From Gammaproteobacteria bacterium (lineage in GTDB: Bacteria; Pseudomonadota; Gammaproteobacteria; Pseudomonadales; JAUIKI01): 16,373 nt of DNA. Positions 15,350 to 16,373 of the stretch are shown piece after piece. Made by a program: the position numbers and the translations under genes. The stretch spans positions 1 to 16,373 of the forward strand of contig JAUIKI010000006.1 in the NCBI GenBank assembly GCA_030430875.1. Reading direction: 5' to 3'. How positions within the stretch are numbered: position 1 is the first letter of the stretch; the number at the start of each line of letters is the position of its first letter. Below the pieces are notes generated by a model. The model saw nothing but the letters and a program-made list of their open reading frames with translations, ran no database searches and was not told where the DNA came from.

Positions 15350-15745
15350 TCATGGAATTATTTCTATTGGTTTTGGTATTTCTAGTTTGAGATCATCTAT
15401 TATTGGTAGATCAATAGCTGGTACGATAGGGGTAGGCACCATATCAATAATTACCGGATGATCAAATGGAGACATCAAAATTTGATTTCCTCCCGCTTGC
15501 TGAATTCGTTGCGGCAAGATTTTAGGTAACTTAGTATCATCTGGTCCTAAAATAGGTCGATCACATTCGTCTTTCCTGCTGCCGGTGCCGCCAATTCCAC
15601 CGCAACGATCCGCAACATTACCTGTGCCGCCAATGCCGCTTGCAGTTTGTGTTGAGGTGATGGAGTGGGTTGTGCAGTTAACCAAAAGTGGCAGGCTGCA
15701 GATGAGAAGAGCGTTCCGAATTTGTTTTGAGAAGCCGTTATCCAT
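15350..15745 (-). CDS. GIGGTG-motif envelope protein (putative lipoprotein)
   Basis: A 131-residue protein from the ATG at 15745. An in-frame TTG at 15772 lies upstream, but the ATG is preferred because AAGGA lies 11 bases before it. An N-terminal hydrophobic segment (about 11-23) ends LPLLVNC; Cys24 could be lipidated, although Asn at -1 is atypical for a lipobox. Two copies of GIGGTG follow (37-42 and 50-55), separated by NVADRCG. This short motif recurs in small exported proteins of gammaproteobacteria whose function is unknown to me. The C-terminal third is a low-complexity run of Pro, Ile and Asp (PVIIDMVPTPIVPAIDLP), probably extended. It is a single gene with its own promoter and terminator. 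Confidence 0.75.
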   Translation of the reverse strand: MDNGFSKQIRNALLICSLPLLVNCTTHSITSTQTASGIGGTGNVADRCGGIGGTGSRKDECDRPILGPDDTKLPKILPQRIQQAGGNQILMSPFDHPVIIDMVPTPIVPAIDLPIIDDLKLEIPKPIEIIP

Positions 15746-15781
15746 TAATGTTATTATCCTTACGTAGAACAAATTTTGATC

Positions 15782-15810
15782 ATTATAGTGTTTTTCCTGG
15801 CAAAAAACAA
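15782..15810 (-). promoter_or_regulatory. Promoter of the GIGGTG gene
   Basis: On the minus strand, TTGTTT (15810-15805, 3 of 6 to the -35) is followed by exactly 17 bases and a perfect TATAAT (15787-15782). Transcription should start near 15775, about 30 bases before the ATG at 15745, which supports that start over the TTG at 15772. Confidence 0.6.
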
Positions 15811-15830
15811 TGATTTTTGATTATTGTTTT
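15804..15830. repeat. Inverted repeat overlapping the GIGGTG promoter -35
   Basis: AAAACAAT (15804-15811) and ATTGTTTT (15823-15830) are perfect arms, extended inward by one wobble and one Watson-Crick pair. The left arm coincides with the -35 element of the minus-strand promoter, which is where a repressor site would act. Low sequence complexity means chance is a real alternative. Confidence 0.3.
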
Positions 15831-15994
15831 GTTGATATTGTTACGCTTGAAATTTAAGTATTACTTCTAACATCTGGATTAAGATAACTTTTTAGGAAGG
15901 TTGTTTAGCGTGTCTGGAAAGCTACACTCAGTTTTTTCTCAGTAATTGAGCAGTCAATATTACAGTACTAATACTAATTAAAGACTAAAATTAA

Positions 15995-16035
15995 CCTCAA
16001 CTCTTTGAGGGTATTCATTTTAATGCGCTTAAAAT
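15995..16035. repeat. Two adjacent perfect dyads upstream of the acyl-AMP-ligase-like gene
   Basis: CCTCAA-CTCT-TTGAGG (15995-16010) and ATTTTAA-TGCGC-TTAAAAT (16017-16035) are perfect inverted repeats six bases apart, 114-154 bases before the ATG at 16149. They may be operators or weak hairpins. The rest of the 15831-16148 interval is AT-rich, with no ORF or certain promoter seen. Confidence 0.3.
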
Positions 16036-16148
16036 AAAAATGACATCTGCTTGAATAATGACCAGCTCTATTGTAGTATCGATAGAAATATAGAAAATAA
16101 AGTGTATTCTACAACAATCGCTAGTCAAAATAATAAGAGTTGTTTTAC

Positions 16149-16373
16149 ATGAATAATAATAATTTCAATTCAATTATTGGTAGACTTCAGCATCATGCGG
16201 AGTGCCAACCTGATAATTCTGCTTTCGTTTTTTTAGATGAAGGTGGCGCTGAAGAAGCTGTCTCTTATCGACAACTTCATAGCAAGGCGAGTAACTTATC
16301 GCAGTATTTACGTGGAAATAATTTGCATAATAAGCGAGTTTTGCTGCTTTATCATTCTAATTTTGAGTTTATT
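16149..16373 (+). CDS. Adenylate-forming enzyme, probably fatty-acyl-AMP ligase (5' end only)
   Basis: The first 75 codons of a gene that runs off the right edge. After an Asn-rich start, SIIGRLQHHAECQPDNSAFVFL and VSYRQLHSKASNLSQYLR match the N-terminus of AMP-binding (ANL superfamily) enzymes. The following NKRVLLLYHSNFEFI resembles the 'G-x-R-x-LLLY-x-x-G-x-x-FI' block of fatty-acyl-AMP ligases (FAALs), which activate fatty acids for transfer to acyl-carrier domains of polyketide or nonribosomal peptide synthetases. The start codon follows TAAGAG (16134-16139) by 9 bases. A plain acyl-CoA synthetase or an NRPS adenylation domain are alternatives, because the discriminating insertion and core motifs lie beyond the window. 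Confidence 0.8.
   Translation, partial: MNNNNFNSIIGRLQHHAECQPDNSAFVFLDEGGAEEAVSYRQLHSKASNLSQYLRGNNLHNKRVLLLYHSNFEFI

Noticed and set aside
15585..15640. Short repeated units suggesting a CRISPR or tandem-repeat array
   Set aside because: There are only two imperfect copies, and they encode the GIGGTG protein motif; no spacers or further repeats exist.

Overview
This looks like chromosomal DNA of an AT-rich gammaproteobacterium. The evidence is a six-gene Rnf operon in gammaproteobacterial order (rnfABCDGE), a dciA-like gene next to secA, argJ, a beta-class glutathione transferase, a di-haem peroxidase and a GIGGTG-motif envelope protein. The low G+C and the fatty-acyl-AMP-ligase-like gene at the right edge would suit a Legionellales-type lineage. 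That placement is inference; no rRNA or tRNA gene is present to settle it.

Left third (1-5222, minus strand): the Rnf electron-transport operon, read right to left as rnfA, rnfB, rnfC, rnfD, rnfG and rnfE. rnfE runs off the left edge. The genes are tightly coupled, with overlaps or gaps of a few bases, except for a 318-base gap between rnfC and rnfD. That gap holds a plausible promoter, a ribosome binding site and a 27-codon hydrophobic mini-gene on the opposite strand.

Middle (5528-12141): a pterin-4a-carbinolamine dehydratase (minus), a Dps-family mini-ferritin (plus), a dciA-like DUF721 gene (minus) divergent from a full-length secA (plus), then argJ and a beta-class GST in tandem (plus). 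These are housekeeping, metabolic and stress genes. All key motifs I looked for are intact.

Right third (12142-16373): more accessory in character. It has a secreted di-haem cytochrome c peroxidase/MauG-like protein behind a promoter overlapped by a 13/19 Fur-box match. Next is a two-gene unit: a cysteine-hydrolase-like protein with no signal peptide, followed four bases later by a small lipoprotein. This layout recalls peptidoglycan-amidase effector and immunity pairs, but neither gene was recognised with certainty. Then comes a minus-strand GIGGTG-repeat envelope protein with its own well-formed promoter and a very strong terminator. The last feature is the 5' end of an adenylate-forming enzyme, most like a fatty-acyl-AMP ligase, which may open a lipopeptide or polyketide locus beyond the window.

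No transposase, CRISPR array, tRNA or rRNA was seen.
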